Shown here piece after piece: positions 4,342 through 5,883 of a stretch of 5,883 nucleotides of DNA (within the stretch, counting starts at the first letter, position 1; each line of letters opens with the position of its first letter). The position numbers were made by a program, and so were the translations under genes. The notes beneath the pieces were generated by a model. The model made no database searches and was not told the origin of the DNA. It saw nothing but the letters and a program-made list of their open reading frames with translations. The stretch is from an uncultured Planctomycetaceae bacterium (GTDB taxonomy: Bacteria; Planctomycetota; Planctomycetia; Planctomycetales; Planctomycetaceae), in the NCBI GenBank assembly GCA_903921605.1, contig CAIXQV010000829.1:1-5883 (forward strand), given 5' to 3'.

Positions 4342-5883
4342 TTACAGAACGTCGATGATTTCTCCGGCGAACAGGTCGGTAATGATATCGTCGACGGCTC
4401 GGAAGAATAAATCTGTACCAGTTCCACCGTACAGCACGTCACGCTCGCCCGCGTCGTTCAGCACATTCATTTTCGCTTTCAATGAAACCAGCGGACTGCC
4501 AACGCCAGCTCGCAGATTTGAGATCGAATCTGCATACGCGTCGCCGGAAATCCAATGTGTCCGAAGCGTGTGGAGATTGCTGAGGTCGGTATCGCTCGTC
4601 GTGGTTCCGGCGATCAGGATATCATCGCCAGCGTCGCCCTTGAGAATGTCCAGTCCCTGGCCACCGATCAGGATGTCGCGGCCACTGCCCGCTTCCAGAA
4701 TATCACCAGCCTCCAGGCCGACAAGAATGTTATCGCCAGAACCACCCGTCAGTCGGTTGGCCAGAGCATTCCCGAAAAGCGTATCGCTGCCAGTGCCGCC
4801 CACTGCATTCTCGAATGTACTAAGAGAATTGAGCTTCAGCGTACGATTCAAATTCACCGACTGAATCGAAGTCGTTCCAAGATTCACCACGACGCTGGAC
4901 GTCAGATAGGCGAAGTTCAGTGAATCGATGCCTTCGTTCGCATTCTCTGTCACCTGATCGGCTTCGGCGGCGTTGGACGGAACAAACATATAAGTGTCGT
5001 TGTTGGCTCCACCCAACAGCACGTCATTGCCACCTGCACCAAGAAGTTTGTCGTCTCCCGCATAGCCATTCAGATTGTTTTCCAGAGTGTTTCCGAACAG
5101 CGTGTCAGCACCGCTACCGCCCATGAGGTTCTCAAAGACAACAGCGGAATTGAGCTTCAACGTACGATTCGTATGCACCGGCTGGATCGATGTCGATCCG
5201 AGGTTCACCACGACACTGGTCGTCAGATAGCCAAAGTTCAATGTGTCGATACCCTGGTTCAGATTCTCGCTCACCGTATCGGCTTCGGCGACGGTGGTCG
5301 GAACAAACATGTAAGTGTCGTTGTCGGCCCCACCGTACAGCAAATCATTGCCGCCGGCACCAAGAAGCTTGTCGTTCCCGGCATTGCCAGACAGAGTATT
5401 GTCCAGACCGTTGCCGAAGAGAGTGTCAGCACCGCTGCCACCGAGGATGTTCTCAAAGACAGTCGCGGAATTCAGCTTCAGCGTGCGATTCGTGTGCACC
5501 TGTTGGATCGATGTCGATCCGAGATTCACCACGGCGTCTGTGGTCAGAAACGCAAAGCTCAGCGTGTCGATGCCCTCATTGGCATTCTCTGTCGCCTGGT
5601 CGGCTTCGGGGACGGTCGTAGGAACAAAAACATAGGTATCGTTGTTGGCCCCACCGAGCAACAAGTCGTTGCCAGTGGCTCCGATGAGTTTGTCGTCCCC
5701 GGCACCACCAGTCACGGTATTGTCCAGACTGTTGCCGAATAGCGTGTCAGCACCGGTGCCACCGATGAGGTTCTCAAAGGCAACTGCGGAATTCAGCTTC
5801 AACGTACGATTCGTATGCACCGGCTGAACCGACGTCGATCCGAGATTCACGATGATGCCTGTGGTCAGGGCTGCAAAGTTCAG
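4342..5883 (-). CDS. RTX/haemolysin-type calcium-binding repeat protein (N-terminus beyond window)
   Basis: The visible part is the last 513 residues. The frame is open to the right edge and the repeat pattern continues there, so the GTG at 5850 is internal, not a start. RTX nonapeptides (GGxGxDxU) bind calcium in turns of a parallel beta-roll; such proteins usually act outside the cell and are often exported by type I secretion with an uncleaved C-terminal signal. Three full 107-residue units (1-107, 108-214, 215-321) and a partial fourth (322-389) each carry a VNLGSTSIQ...NRTLKLNS block, FEN, then GGSGADTLFGN, more nonapeptides and, in full units, NDTYxFVP. Extra nonapeptides (to about 427) precede a C-terminal region with W444, a SISNLRAGVG block (454-463), GGTGTDLFF (487-495) and the end EIIDVL. 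That tail resembles the ends of planctomycetal RTX-type proteins. No enzymatic or adhesin domain is visible. The plus-strand frames over this interval are shadows of the repeats. Confidence 0.93.
   Translation of the reverse strand: MNFAALTTGIIVNLGSTSVQPVHTNRTLKLNSAVAFENLIGGTGADTLFGNSLDNTVTGGAGDDKLIGATGNDLLLGGANNDTYVFVPTTVPEADQATENANEGIDTLSFAFLTTDAVVNLGSTSIQQVHTNRTLKLNSATVFENILGGSGADTLFGNGLDNTLSGNAGNDKLLGAGGNDLLYGGADNDTYMFVPTTVAEADTVSENLNQGIDTLNFGYLTTSVVVNLGSTSIQPVHTNRTLKLNSAVVFENLMGGSGADTLFGNTLENNLNGYAGDDKLLGAGGNDVLLGGANNDTYMFVPSNAAEADQVTENANEGIDSLNFAYLTSSVVVNLGTTSIQSVNLNRTLKLNSLSTFENAVGGTGSDTLFGNALANRLTGGSGDNILVGLEAGDILEAGSGRDILIGGQGLDILKGDAGDDILIAGTTTSDTDLSNLHTLRTHWISGDAYADSISNLRAGVGSPLVSLKAKMNVLNDAGERDVLYGGTGTDLFFRAVDDIITDLFAGEIIDVL
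4717..4920 (-). repeat. Partial, diverged fourth unit D
   Basis: Unit D keeps register for about 68 residues (anchor at 4840, again 321 bp from unit C). It then departs into extra RTX nonapeptides and the C-terminal region. HTNRTLKLNSA has become NLNRTLKLNSL, so this is the most diverged copy, as is usual for the terminal unit of an array. Confidence 0.8.
4921..5241 (-). repeat. 321-bp coding tandem repeat, unit C
   Basis: Unit C encodes 107 residues from LNFGYLTT to NEGIDS. It has the same length as units A and B, without insertions or deletions. Its anchor CGTACGATTC is at 5161. Confidence 0.9.
5242..5562 (-). repeat. 321-bp coding tandem repeat, unit B
   Basis: Unit B encodes 107 residues from LSFAFLTT to NQGIDT. 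By hand alignment it differs from unit C at about 26 of 107 residues. The block HTNRTLKLNSA is identical in units A, B and C. Confidence 0.9.
5563..5883 (-). repeat. 321-bp coding tandem repeat, unit A (most N-terminal visible)
   Basis: Unit A encodes 107 residues from LNFAALTT to NEGIDT. The anchor CGTACGATTC (plus strand) lies at 5803 and its counterpart in unit B at 5482, exactly 321 bp apart. The unit reaches the window edge, so more copies may lie beyond it. Confidence 0.9.

Noticed and set aside
4157..4864. Plus-strand frame of 235 codons beginning in the heptamer array
   Set aside because: Its first part is the stop-free heptamer cycle and the rest is antisense to the RTX gene. It has no family motif.
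5173..5742. Plus-strand frame of 189 codons with internal repeats
   Set aside because: It is the antisense shadow of the 321-bp RTX units. The minus frame has clear RTX motifs.
5848..5850. GTG as the start codon of the RTX gene
   Set aside because: The frame continues upstream to the window edge with sequence (LNFAALTTGIIV) homologous to the other repeat units, so this codon is the internal valine of the VNLGSTS block.

Overview
The window holds two partial protein genes, both on the minus strand and both running off a window edge, separated by about 1.2 kb in which I see no convincing gene. Only two proteins can be named with confidence. I see no phage, IS, CRISPR, tRNA or rRNA signature.

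Organism: probably a planctomycete (Planctomycetales). This is inference from three things: the C-terminal region of the RTX protein (a W...Y...I-NL-G block followed by a short D-L-GG-G-D motif, a tail I associate with planctomycetal RTX-type proteins), a very long multi-PAS/GAF soluble kinase of the AHDFNN class, and an intergenic heptanucleotide tandem repeat. No clear Shine-Dalgarno sequence precedes the one start codon visible, which would fit but does not prove it.

Layout. (1) Positions 1-3152, minus strand: a sensor histidine kinase with the order PAS-GAF-PAS-PAS-PAS-PAS-HisKA-HATPase. Its start is in the window. Its extreme C-terminus, and any receiver domain beyond it, lies outside. 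(2) Positions 3153-4341: non-genic. It holds a cluster of palindromes and direct repeats just upstream of the kinase, an inverted repeat followed by a T-run, several compact GC-rich hairpins, one weak small reading frame (3740-4009), a 7-bp tandem repeat of 12.6 copies (4161-4248), and an inverted copy of that repeat unit close by. (3) Positions 4342-5883, minus strand: the C-terminal 513 residues of a secreted RTX/haemolysin-type calcium-binding protein, built from tandem 107-residue (321-bp) units. Its N-terminus lies beyond the right edge.

The two genes point the same way, with the RTX gene upstream. The gap of about 1.2 kb argues against a single operon, and nothing in the sequence ties the kinase to regulation of the RTX gene. 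The kinase looks cytoplasmic (no membrane segment visible) and would phosphorylate a response regulator or its own receiver domain. The RTX protein is probably exported and fold-stabilised by calcium. I did not find a clearly new system. The parts most worth a second look are the 321-bp protein-coding tandem repeats, the heptamer array, and the structured intergenic segment.
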